From NCBI GenBank assembly GCA_947494145.1, contig CANLTZ010000009.1, positions 62,001 through 126,000 on the forward strand: a stretch of 64,000 nucleotides of DNA. The letters are read 5' to 3'. Shown here piece after piece: positions 35,401-43,101 of this stretch (position 1 is the stretch's first letter; every line of letters starts with the position of its first letter). Both the position numbers and the translations under genes were made by a program. The DNA is from an uncultured Jannaschia sp. (GTDB taxonomy: Bacteria > Pseudomonadota > Alphaproteobacteria > Rhodobacterales > Rhodobacteraceae). A model generated the notes under the pieces. It saw only the letters and a program-made list of their open reading frames with translations, had not been told where the DNA came from and made no database searches.

Positions 35401-36418
35401 ATGCAGTTCGGATTGTCCGCTGAGTAGGAGTTGATCGTCTCAACGGTCCGAAGCGTCATCGAAAACGAACTCTAGCCCCGCGAGGCGGATGTGGAACGGG
35501 CGGAACATGCCCCGCCAGAACTGGGCAAAGGTATCAAAAGAACGCGCCTCGATTTTGGGGTTCTACGCCTGCAATTTCCCGGAAGATGTCGGCGGCGCGG
35601 GCCTCAGCCGTCTCGACTTCACCTTGTTGGAGGGGGGATTGGGTCGTCGGTCCATGGCGCTGACCCATTTCTTCGGGCGGCCCAGAACATATGGATGACC
35701 TGCAAGGACGAGCGGCGCGACTGCTGTCTTCTGCCCGCCGTCCGCGGGGGTGAGATAGCGCTCGCAATGACCGAACCCGATGCGGGCTCGGATGTGCGCG
35801 GCATGAAATGCACCGCGCGACGGGATGGGAGCGATGGGGTCGTCAATGGCCCCAAGCATTTCATTTTGGGCGCTGGACATGCCGATTTCTCAGTTGTCTT
35901 CATCGCCACCGGGATGGATGAAAGTCCGAAAGGTCCCAAAAAGCGGATCACGACTTTCCTGGTTGATCGCGGCACGCCCGGCTTTGACGTGTGCGAAGGC
36001 TACGCGTCGGTCAGCGATAGCGGCTACAAGAACAAAATCCTCGAATTCGACAATTGCCGCCTGCCGGATGCGCAGGTTTTGGGCGTGTCGGATGGCGGCT
36101 TCGACGCGATGAACGAATGGCTATATACTACCGTCTCACCGTGGCTGCCTTTCGCGTCGTGCGCGCGGCATTGCTTCGATTTTGCGGAGCATTACGCCGC
36201 CAACCGCTAAGTCGCGTCGGCCAAGCTTCTGCCTCTGAGATGTTGGCGCGCATCACCGACCCCACGTTGCAAATCTTCGGCGACATGGGTTCGATGGACT
36301 ACTTTTTCCCATCGAGCGATTTTCGCGCGATGCCCGGGTGGAACGTATTTGGGACGGCATGCCCGAAATTCAGCGACATATCATCAGCCGCGACTTGCCG
36401 CGCCTGCTGACGGCCTGA
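35401..36418 (+). pseudogene. Decayed acyl-CoA dehydrogenase (probable gamma-butyrobetainyl-CoA dehydrogenase)
   Basis: ATG 35401 opens QFGLSAE followed by TAG where glutamine is usual, then ELIVSTVRSVIENEL, a second TAG, and PREADVERAEH. After frame changes come FYACNFPEDVGGAGLSRLDF, SMALTHFFGRP, NIWMTCKDER, LAMTEPDAGSDVRGM (FAD-binding motif), FLVDRGTPGFDV, EFDNCRLPDAQVLG and AMNEWLY. The C-terminus is in two other frames: EMLARITDPTLQIFGDMGSM and RDARVERIWDGMPEIQRHII. Two in-frame stops, several frameshifts and missing helices show loss of function. Assignment to butyrobetaine is from its neighbours. Confidence 0.85.
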
Positions 36419-36585
36419 TGCGCGACACGGCCAGATCACGCTTGGACTGTTTGCCGCGCCCGCGCTCCATCGCCGTGATCGGCGGCGGAACCCAGTGCGC
36501 CAGCGTGATTGAGCAATGCCACAAGATCGACTTTTCCGGACCCATCTGCCGGTTCGTCCCACAGGTAACACCGTCGCCGACTTGA
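36418..36585 (+). pseudogene. Fragment of acyl-CoA synthetase (NDP-forming type), N-terminus
   Basis: ATG 36418 overlaps the dehydrogenase stop (TGATG). The 55 codons read LDCLPRPRSIAVIGGGTQCA and VIEQCHKIDFSGPI, the opening of the CoA-binding domain of NDP-forming acyl-CoA synthetases (normally about 700 residues), before running into an early TGA. Everything else of the gene has been deleted. Confidence 0.7.
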
Positions 36586-36589
36586 TGGC

Positions 36590-36813
36590 CGAGGCGCAAA
36601 CTGGCGGCGCTGATCGCGTCCGGCCCGCCGCTCGTCTATGTCGCCATCAGGGACATCGTGCGCGAGGCCAAGGACATGAGATTTCAGGATGCCATGAACC
36701 GCATCGCTCGCAGTCTATTCGCCACGGTCGAAACGCTCTATCGCATCGATGACCAGAAGGATGGCGCGCGCGCCTTTTCTGAGAAGCGTGATCCCGTTTG
36801 GAAAGGGAAGTAA
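36590..36813 (+). pseudogene. Fragment of enoyl-CoA hydratase/carnitinyl-CoA dehydratase, C-terminus
   Basis: Without a start, one frame reads RKLAALIASGPPLVYVAIRD, IVREAKDMRFQDAMNRIA, ATVETLYRIDDQKDGARAF and SEKRDPVWKGK, then TAA. This is the closing 70 residues of crotonase-family CoA hydratases (EGARAFAEKRxPVWKG ending). The first 180 residues are gone. Confidence 0.78.
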
Positions 36814-36829
36814 CCCATGCCCCCTGGCC

Positions 36830-36973
36830 ATGAACCGCAACGTGTTCATCACATGCGCCATCACCGGGTCCGGCGGCACGCAAGATCGCAGCCCCCATGC
36901 CCCCCGCAACCCCGAACAGATCGCGGCCTCTGCCATCGACGCGACCAAGGCGGGGGCGGCTAGGCGGGCATGA
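36830..36973 (+). pseudogene. Fragment of beta-keto acid cleavage enzyme (CdhC-like, 3-dehydrocarnitine cleavage), N-terminus
   Basis: ATG 36830 gives MNRNVFITCAITGSGGTQDR and SPHAPRNPEQIAASAIDATK, the near-invariant start of DUF849/BKACE enzymes that split 3-dehydrocarnitine with acetyl-CoA. The frame ends after 47 codons (AGAARRA, stop) where the family continues for about 300 residues. Confidence 0.78.
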
Positions 36974-37245
36974 AGCACTTCATGGCGCATCTCGGCCCCG
37001 CATTTGATTGGCCCTGGACGAAGTTCACCGACGTGCCGGAGTTCACGAACGACTTGGTCGATTTGATTACCAGTCAGGCTGACAGGCAATCCGGGCATCT
37101 TTCCATCCGTGAGTTGGAATGCCAGCGCGACGACAATCTGGTGGGCATCATGCGCGCGGTCAAAGTCACGGGCACCGGGGCTGAGCAATCATCGGGCAGC
37201 ACGAAGGTCGCCAGCCGGGCCCTGATGCCACAGAGCTTCCAGTGA
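36970..37245 (+). pseudogene. Fragment of L-carnitine dehydrogenase (CdhA-like), C-terminus
   Basis: A 91-codon frame reading MKHFMAHLGPAFDWPWTKF, TDVPEFTNDLVDLIT and LSIRELECQRDDNLVGIMRA. This is the end of the C-terminal helical domain of carnitine 3-dehydrogenases of the 3-hydroxyacyl-CoA dehydrogenase fold. The Rossmann domain (about 230 residues) is missing. It directly follows the CdhC fragment, so a single deletion probably fused the two remains. It still overlaps the thioesterase start by four bases. Confidence 0.75.
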
Positions 37246-37682
37246 CCGTCCATCGTGCGATCCCGCAAAGTTGGACGGATTACAACGGCCACATGAACGA
37301 AGCCCATTACGTCGAGGTCTCGGCCCAGGCCACGGATCGCATCATGGAGATGATCGGTTGCGATGCCGCCTATATCGCTGCAGGCGGCAGCTCCTTCACG
37401 GTGGAAAATCACTTCCGATACATGGCGGAACTCATGGCGGGTGAAACCGTCAGCGTGACGACACAGGTGCTCGGTGGGGCGTGCAAGAAGACGCACCTGT
37501 TCCACCGGATCGCACGCGGCGACGGGAGCCTGGCCGCGACGGTTGAGACCCTGCTTCCGCATGTGGACCTTGCCACACGCCGTACCGCGCCGCCTGCGCC
37601 CGACGTAGCGGGACGCCTTGGCGTCTATGTCCGGGGGTATGCCGATCTGCTCCACCCAGACGGTGCCAAACACACAATCTGA
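37242..37682 (+). CDS. Betainyl-CoA thioesterase-like hotdog protein (CdhB-like), apparently intact
   Basis: A 146-residue thioesterase-like protein. Hotdog landmarks: SWTDYNGHMNEAHYVEVSAQATDRIMEM with the usual Asp-Tyr-Asn-Gly-His-Met catalytic block near residue 12, FTVENHFRYMAELMAGETV, and KKTHLFHRIARGDG. In carnitine catabolism this enzyme releases glycine betaine from betainyl-CoA. It is the only gene of the former locus with an uninterrupted frame. Its coupled upstream partner is truncated, so expression and function are doubtful. Confidence 0.75.
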   Translation: MTVHRAIPQSWTDYNGHMNEAHYVEVSAQATDRIMEMIGCDAAYIAAGGSSFTVENHFRYMAELMAGETVSVTTQVLGGACKKTHLFHRIARGDGSLAATVETLLPHVDLATRRTAPPAPDVAGRLGVYVRGYADLLHPDGAKHTI

Positions 37683-38136
37683 CGGCTCTGGCACATGTCC
37701 ATGGGTCGCGCCTTGTGCGCTAGCGGCTCGCCGCTGCGGTCCAAGGCGCTATCGCTAAAGCCTGCGATCGCTGTACCGCTGCTCGGACGGAGTACGCGAC
37801 ACCACCGAACCGGCAAGCAGCCATAAGATCCGATTGCTGGCGGTGGCCAATCGGGCCTTTTTGCATCGCGGCTGTCCTTGATGGATGGTGGGGCCGGAAA
37901 AAGCTGCTGCGTCGGGCCGTATGCCGTGCTTCCGGGCGAGATACGTGCCTTTGCGGCTTGTTTCGTCCCGCTGGCCGTCCTGTCGCCGCAGACCAATGAC
38001 GCAAGTGCAGCCCCCCCGACAGGTTTCACCCGCCCTGGTAGGAGCGCACAAGTTTCTGCGGAATGGTCCGCATGCCCACCGCGATCAAAGATCTGGTCAC
38101 GGCCTGGGTCGCCCGGCAGAGAGCCGGGCGGTAGGT
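37683..38136. other. Intergenic, nothing recognised
   Basis: About 450 bases between the thioesterase and the convergent phosphatase-like gene. Only short frames in all six readings, no domain or stable hairpin with a U-tract noted. It may contain further remains of the decayed locus too diverged to name. Confidence 0.4.
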
Positions 38137-38958
38137 TTATTCAGCGGCAGCCTCAGCTTCTTGCTGAGCCTGTGAAAACGCAACGACCTCGGGTGAGTAG
38201 TGCACACTGTCAGGTGCGGCGCTGCCCAAGCGCAGATATCCCAAGACGCGGCCTTCGCGCGTGGGGTCTACAATCAGCATTTCACCCTCATAGACGTTGA
38301 AATTCGTCAGAGCCGCGATGTTGTCGAAATGCGTGATCACAAGCAGCGCGCCGTCGCCATCGCCGCCATCCCAATCCATGATCAGGTCGCGCAGGCCATC
38401 CACATCCGACGCGCCATTTTCCGCACCAAGTGGGCTGAGACGAGGCTTTATGCCCGACGTGACGCCGTCCAGTGCCTTCATGTCAGCATCGAGCATCCCT
38501 GTTTCCAGACCAAGATAAGTCTGTTGGGCGCGGCACCATTCCGACACCATGATTTGGCCCGGGCGCAGATCGTTCACGACCAGAAGGGCGCCAAGCTGGC
38601 GCATCTGATCCTGGCCATCGGCAGTCAGAAGTCGCTGGCCATCGCAATCTTGCGCGGCCACGCCGTCGGCATCGCGGCTGTCCCAATCTGATGGGCCGCT
38701 GCGCATCAGAAAAACCAGATCGTCGCGGAAAAGGTCGCCCAACATCTGCCAGGGCTCGAAGCGGATAACCTCCTCGACAGCCATGTCCTCGGGCACTTCA
38801 CTTTCCATGGTCATCGACATCTGACCGGTGAAGCCAGACACCGGGGCGATCACCCCGCTCCAGTCCGGTGTTTCTATATCGTCTGACGCGTCCTGCGCGA
38901 CCACGGGGCTCGCCAGCAGGGCCAGAACCGTGGCCCCGATCTTTATCTGCATATTCAT
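38137..38958 (-). CDS. Periplasmic histidine-phosphatase-like protein with RSG instead of RHG (copy 1)
   Basis: A 273-residue exported protein: signal peptide of 22 residues ending VVAQ, then a 60-residue leader and a phosphoglycerate-mutase/SixA-like domain. The motif that should read RHG is RSG (R86-S87-G88 in LVFLMRSGPSDW), so the phosphohistidine nucleophile is absent. The second histidine survives in VITHFDNIAALT, as does the arginine in VSEWCRAQQTY. It overlaps the RHG-bearing partner by four bases. Probably a catalytically dead or altered partner of that enzyme. A homologue with the same substitution is at 52230-53045. Confidence 0.8.
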   Translation of the reverse strand: MNMQIKIGATVLALLASPVVAQDASDDIETPDWSGVIAPVSGFTGQMSMTMESEVPEDMAVEEVIRFEPWQMLGDLFRDDLVFLMRSGPSDWDSRDADGVAAQDCDGQRLLTADGQDQMRQLGALLVVNDLRPGQIMVSEWCRAQQTYLGLETGMLDADMKALDGVTSGIKPRLSPLGAENGASDVDGLRDLIMDWDGGDGDGALLVITHFDNIAALTNFNVYEGEMLIVDPTREGRVLGYLRLGSAAPDSVHYSPEVVAFSQAQQEAEAAAE

Positions 38959-39701
38959 TCGAAATGCCCCACATCGGGCGCAGCCGAGCCGAGCTTTAGC
39001 TCACCGATCACGCGGTTGTCACTATCGGGATCGAGAAGCAGCATTTGCCCTTCGAACACCGTCCGTTCCGTCAATTCCTGGATGTTCGTGAAGTGGGAGA
39101 TGATCAGCAGCGGCCCTTCACCGTCGCCGCCGTCCCAGGCGCCAATGAATTCGCGCATGGCGGCAACGTCCGGCGCACCCTGCAGCGACAGGAGTAGGTT
39201 CAACTCACCCATGGTTTCAATAGGCACATCGTCAAGCGATGTCGGGTCCGCATCCAGCATACCGGCCTGCATGGCCTCAAGCGTCTGTTGATTGCGGCAC
39301 CATTCGCTGACCACGATCCGGCCAGGTTGCAAATCATTGGCAACCATCAGGGCGCCCAGTTCGTACATCTGGCGCTTGCCGATTTCTGTCATGATACGCT
39401 GGTTTTCACAGTCTGTCGGCGCGACGTTATTGGCATCGCGCTTGGACCAATCCGTTGGTCCATGACGCATCAGCAAGACCACGTCGTCGCGGGCAAGCTC
39501 GCCCAGCATATCCCACGGTTCAAACGTGAGTTGTTCCGTTACCACCTTGTCGGGGTCCGAGGCGGAGCCGGGCATCGTCATCGTCATGACGCCCCCGGCG
39601 CCATTTTGCACGATCTCACCGCTAAGGTCCTGTGCGCCCGCCGGGCCGGTGGTAAACAGGGCCAAAGCAGCCAGCCCAAAAATCTTCTGGCGAAGCATCA
39701 T
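38955..39701 (-). CDS. Periplasmic histidine phosphatase family protein (RHG intact, copy 1)
   Basis: A 248-residue exported protein with a signal peptide (residues 1-24, ending AGAQ). The catalytic RHG is intact (R79-H80-G81 in VVLLMRHGPTDW), with VVSEWCRNQQTLEAM and the second histidine in LLIISHFTNIQ. It resembles small histidine phosphatases found next to extracytoplasmic systems in Roseobacters; substrate unknown. First gene of the two-gene operon, overlapping the RSG protein by four bases. Confidence 0.82.
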   Translation of the reverse strand: MMLRQKIFGLAALALFTTGPAGAQDLSGEIVQNGAGGVMTMTMPGSASDPDKVVTEQLTFEPWDMLGELARDDVVLLMRHGPTDWSKRDANNVAPTDCENQRIMTEIGKRQMYELGALMVANDLQPGRIVVSEWCRNQQTLEAMQAGMLDADPTSLDDVPIETMGELNLLLSLQGAPDVAAMREFIGAWDGGDGEGPLLIISHFTNIQELTERTVFEGQMLLLDPDSDNRVIGELKLGSAAPDVGHFE

Positions 39702-39928
39702 TCGCTATCTCTTCCCTTCGGAGTGTCCTGTTCGATCTCGGGTGAAGTTAATCCTTCTAGCCGGAAGACCAACAGCCCCCATCGAAAATTCCTCCGCCGA
39801 GGCCGGGATATGCCGGAAGCAGGGCCTCTGGCGCTGCTTCTACCCAACCGATCCGCAGAGCAGGGCTTGCCTCGGGGCGCGCGGCCCGGCGCGATCGCCG
39901 CCAGCCGCGCCTTGCGATAATCAGGCAA

Positions 39929-39969
39929 ACCATTGCGACATTCGCGCAAGCGGCGGATGTCGCAATGGT
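39929..39969. promoter_or_regulatory. Perfect 13-bp inverted repeat upstream of iorAB
   Basis: ACCATTGCGACAT (39929-39941) and ATGTCGCAATGGT (39957-39969) are exact inverted repeats separated by 15 bases; the array ends 59 bases before the iorA start. Long perfect arms with a spacer of this size fit a dimer- or tetramer-binding operator overlapping the promoter better than a terminator (no U-tract). The regulator is not encoded nearby. Confidence 0.65.
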
Positions 39970-40028
39970 CGCGCGGTCAGCCCGTGCTATCCTCTGTTGC
40001 AGCTTTGACCATCACCGGGAGACAGCGC

Positions 40029-40493
40029 ATGGCGTTTTCACTGAAATTGAACGGCAAGGACCACACGGTCGAAGCCGAACCAGGCACACCGCTGCTGTGG
40101 GTCCTGCGCGATGAACTCAAGATGACCGGAACCAAATTCGGCTGCGGCGTCGCGGCCTGCGGCGCCTGCACCGTGCATCTGGATGGTCAGCCCGCGCGGT
40201 CCTGCCAGACCTATATCGACGATGTCGAAGGCGTCGAAATCACCACCATCGAGGCGATGGAACGTGACACAATCGGCGCAGCCGTGCAGCAAGCTTGGGT
40301 TGAGCTAGATGTCGTGCAATGTGGCTATTGCCAGTCGGGCCAGATCATGTCCGCCGTGGGTTTGCTGTCCGAAAATCCAAAACCCTCGGTCGAGGAAATC
40401 GACGATTACATGTACGGCAACGCCTGCCGCTGCGCCACCTATCAGCGGATTCGCGCCGGTATCCAGCGCGCCGCCGAAATTCTGGAGGCTTGA
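40029..40493 (+). CDS. iorA: Isoquinoline 1-oxidoreductase-type small subunit, (2Fe-2S)2 protein
   Basis: A 154-residue iron-sulfur subunit of a xanthine-dehydrogenase-family molybdenum hydroxylase. Plant-type [2Fe-2S] ligands lie in KFGCGVAACGACTVHLDG, and the second cluster in VQCGYCQSGQIM and NACRCATYQRIR. ATG 40029 starts the ferredoxin domain. Two bases separate it from the large subunit. Electrons probably pass to a membrane cytochrome, as for IorAB enzymes; no FAD subunit is present. Confidence 0.88.
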   Translation: MAFSLKLNGKDHTVEAEPGTPLLWVLRDELKMTGTKFGCGVAACGACTVHLDGQPARSCQTYIDDVEGVEITTIEAMERDTIGAAVQQAWVELDVVQCGYCQSGQIMSAVGLLSENPKPSVEEIDDYMYGNACRCATYQRIRAGIQRAAEILEA

Positions 40494-40495
40494 TC

Positions 40496-42673
40496 ATGAC
40501 CATTGAGACAACACGCCGGGGTTTCCTGACCTCAGCTGCCGCGGCCTCTGCCATTCTGGTCGTCGGCGTCCGCCCGAATGGTGCGCTTGCCGCCGGTGGC
40601 GACGCGATGCTGAACCCGTTCGTGAAGATCGGGGCCGACGGGTCGGTCACCGCTATTGTCAAGCATTTCGAGATGGGGCAGGGGCCTACCACTGGTCTTT
40701 CCACCCTCATCGCCGAAGAAATCGGGCTGCGCATGGACCAGATCGGGTTTGAATTCGCGCCATCCGATCCGCAGCGCTATGCGAACCTTGCCTTCGGCCA
40801 GATCCAAGGCACCGGCGGGTCCACCGCCATTGCCAATTCCTTCCAGCAGTATCGCACTGCGGGTGCCGCCGCGCGGGAGATGCTGCTTGAGACCGCGGCG
40901 CAGGCTTGGGGTGTGGATGCCTCCGAGTTGACCATCGAGGAAGGGATCGTCACCGGCGCAAACAACGCCGCGCCCTTGGCAGAGTTCGTGGAAGCGGCTT
41001 CGGCCCTCGAAGCGCCGACAGAGCCGCGCTTGAAGGACCCGTCCGAATTCCGCCTGATCGGCAACCCCGATGTGCGGCGGCTGGATAGTCCTGCCAAGGT
41101 CAATGGCACGGCGATGTTCGCCATCGACCTGCACCTGCCCAATGAGATGTTCACGATGATTGCCCGCCCCGAACAGCGCGGCGCGCTGGCCTTGGGCTTC
41201 GACGATAGCGCGGCGCGGCAGGTGGCGGGCTTCATCAACGCCGCAATCCTGCCCAACCAAGCAGGCGTGGCGGTTTATGCCGAAAACACTTGGGCTGCGA
41301 TGCAGGCGCGAGACGCCTTGCAGGTCGAGTGGGACTTGTCCGCCGCAGAAACCCGCAGCTCGGACGAAATCCAGGCGGAGATCATGGCCGCGTTGGAGGC
41401 GGAGCCGACCTACAACGTCAACAAGACGGACCAGACCGCGACGCAAGCCGCGCTGGACGGCGCGGCGCAGGTGGTGGAACAGACCTTCTATTTCCCGCTG
41501 CTGGCCCATGCCCCGATGGAGCCTTTGAACTGCGTGATCGAGGCCAACGACGATGGCGGCATCACCCTGCATGACGGTGCCCAGATGCCCACCGGGCCCC
41601 ATATGGCCATGGCCGAAATCTTCGGTCTGCCGATGGAAAAGATCCGTATCAACACGATGCTGGCCGGCGGCTCTTTTGGGCGGCGCGCTACGCCGGAGGC
41701 GGACTATCAGGTGGAGGCCGCGCTTGCCTTTGTGGTCACCGACCGCACCCGCCCGGTGAAGCTGGTCTGGTCGCGCGAAGACGATCTGCGCAGCGGCTAC
41801 TACCGTCCGGCCTTTGGCCACAAAGTGCGGGTTGGGCTGGACGATGCGGGCCAGATCGTGGGTTGGGATCACCGCATCGCGGGCCAGTCCATTATGAAGG
41901 GTACGGCCTTCGAATCCTTCGTCGTGCGCGATGGGGTCGACCACAGCTCGGTCGAGGGGGCGTCGGATACGCCCTACCAGATCCCCGGTGCGTTCTTTGG
42001 GCTGACGGATACAGAAAAAGCAACCAGCACTCTCTGGTGGCGCGCCGTGGGCCATACCCACACGGCCTACGTGATGGAGGTCATGATGGACATGGCCGCT
42101 CAAGCCGCTGGCCGCGACCCGGTGGAATACCGGCTCAGTTATCTTCAGGGCGACGGTGGCGACCAGGCGCGCTTGGCCGGTGTGCTGCGTTTGGCCGCCG
42201 AGAAAGCTGCTTGGGGTGAGGCCCCGGCGGGCCACGCGCAGGGCGTGGCGGTGCACAAATCGTTCGGGAGCTATGTTGCCGAAGTCGTAGAGATTTCGGG
42301 CAATGCCGAAGACGGCGTGAAGATCGAGAAAGTGACCTGTGCCGTTGATTGCGGACTTGCGATCAATCCCGACGTCATCAAAGCCCAGATGGAGGGCGGT
42401 ATCGGCTACGGCATCGGGCACAACATGCGCGACCAGATCACCCTGTCGGGCGGGGCCGTCGATCAATACAACTTCCCCGATTATGAGCCTTTGCGCATAG
42501 GCGATATCGCGGCCATCGACGTGCATATCGTGCCCTCGGCCGAGGCGCCTTCGGGTGCGGGTGAGCCAGGCACGCCGCCTGCGGCACCTGCGCTCGCCAA
42601 TGCGATTGCGGCGGCCAGCAACCTAAGGGTGGGCGTGCTGCCGATGGATGAAAACGGCGTCGCTTTTGTGTGA
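40496..42673 (+). CDS. iorB: Isoquinoline 1-oxidoreductase-type large subunit, molybdopterin-binding
   Basis: A 725-residue molybdenum-cofactor subunit with a TAT signal (TTRRGFLTSAAAASAILVVG), so it is folded in the cytoplasm and exported. Repeated Ald_Xan_dh_C2 blocks: FEMGQGPTTGLSTLIAEEIG, GTGGSTAIANS, LAHAPMEPLNC, MLAGGSFGRRATPEAD and, near the end, the active-site glutamate in GAGEPGTPPAAPALANAI. The periplasmic IorB architecture suits oxidation of aldehydes or N-heterocycles; the actual substrate is not fixed. No cofactor maturation gene (XdhC-like) is adjacent. Confidence 0.88.
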   Translation: MTIETTRRGFLTSAAAASAILVVGVRPNGALAAGGDAMLNPFVKIGADGSVTAIVKHFEMGQGPTTGLSTLIAEEIGLRMDQIGFEFAPSDPQRYANLAFGQIQGTGGSTAIANSFQQYRTAGAAAREMLLETAAQAWGVDASELTIEEGIVTGANNAAPLAEFVEAASALEAPTEPRLKDPSEFRLIGNPDVRRLDSPAKVNGTAMFAIDLHLPNEMFTMIARPEQRGALALGFDDSAARQVAGFINAAILPNQAGVAVYAENTWAAMQARDALQVEWDLSAAETRSSDEIQAEIMAALEAEPTYNVNKTDQTATQAALDGAAQVVEQTFYFPLLAHAPMEPLNCVIEANDDGGITLHDGAQMPTGPHMAMAEIFGLPMEKIRINTMLAGGSFGRRATPEADYQVEAALAFVVTDRTRPVKLVWSREDDLRSGYYRPAFGHKVRVGLDDAGQIVGWDHRIAGQSIMKGTAFESFVVRDGVDHSSVEGASDTPYQIPGAFFGLTDTEKATSTLWWRAVGHTHTAYVMEVMMDMAAQAAGRDPVEYRLSYLQGDGGDQARLAGVLRLAAEKAAWGEAPAGHAQGVAVHKSFGSYVAEVVEISGNAEDGVKIEKVTCAVDCGLAINPDVIKAQMEGGIGYGIGHNMRDQITLSGGAVDQYNFPDYEPLRIGDIAAIDVHIVPSAEAPSGAGEPGTPPAAPALANAIAAASNLRVGVLPMDENGVAFV

Positions 42674-42685
42674 CGCTCAGCCCCT

Positions 42686-42704
42686 GGGGCGATGCTTTCG
42701 CCCC
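42686..42704 (+). terminator. Stem-loop downstream of iorB
   Basis: GGGGCGA (42686-42692) pairs with TCGCCCC (42698-42704) over a 5-base loop, 12 bases after the iorB stop; a T-richer stretch (ctgtttcttt) follows about 12 bases later. Plausible terminator, weak U-tract. Confidence 0.5.
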
Positions 42705-43101
42705 GGGCCACGCCCTGTTTCTTTGTGTCGACGAACGTGGTCGCCTACGGACAATTTCTGGTCACAGGCGTGCCGGTGGATGTCGTCAGCCCTCGCCGTT
42801 AGCGGTGCTGTGGGATACCGCCGCCGCGATGGCGTTGTCGTTCTTCATAGCTGGAGCTTTCACCGCAGAGCGCCCGATATCCTGGGCTTCCAGGAAAGGT
42901 CGTTCGGACAAGCGCCCCGCGTGTCAGCTTGGCCTGCGAAGGTCGCTTTGTCATGGCGAGTCGTTTTGCGGTCCTTCCTTCGTTCGACGGCCCTGCCAGC
43001 ATCGAAGACGTTCGAGGCTGCCCAACCACTGGGTAAGCCGTTTCGAATACATGCATCGGGCAGCGCCCCCAACATCGCGTGCGATGCGGGGGCGCGGCAT
43101 T
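42705..43101. other. Intergenic, nothing recognised
   Basis: About 400 bases between iorB and the convergent TRAP receptor. No frame with recognisable domains on either strand. It could contain decayed coding sequence, but no family could be named. Confidence 0.35.

Noticed and set aside
35491-36210. 239-codon plus-strand frame as a complete short acyl-CoA dehydrogenase
   Set aside because: Its first 65 codons are out of frame relative to the family, and N- and C-terminal blocks lie in other frames with stops; the gene is broken.
40532-42526. 664-codon antisense frame opposite iorB
   Set aside because: Histidine/arginine-rich, no recognisable domain, and lies fully within the iorB gene, which has conserved Mo-cofactor motifs.
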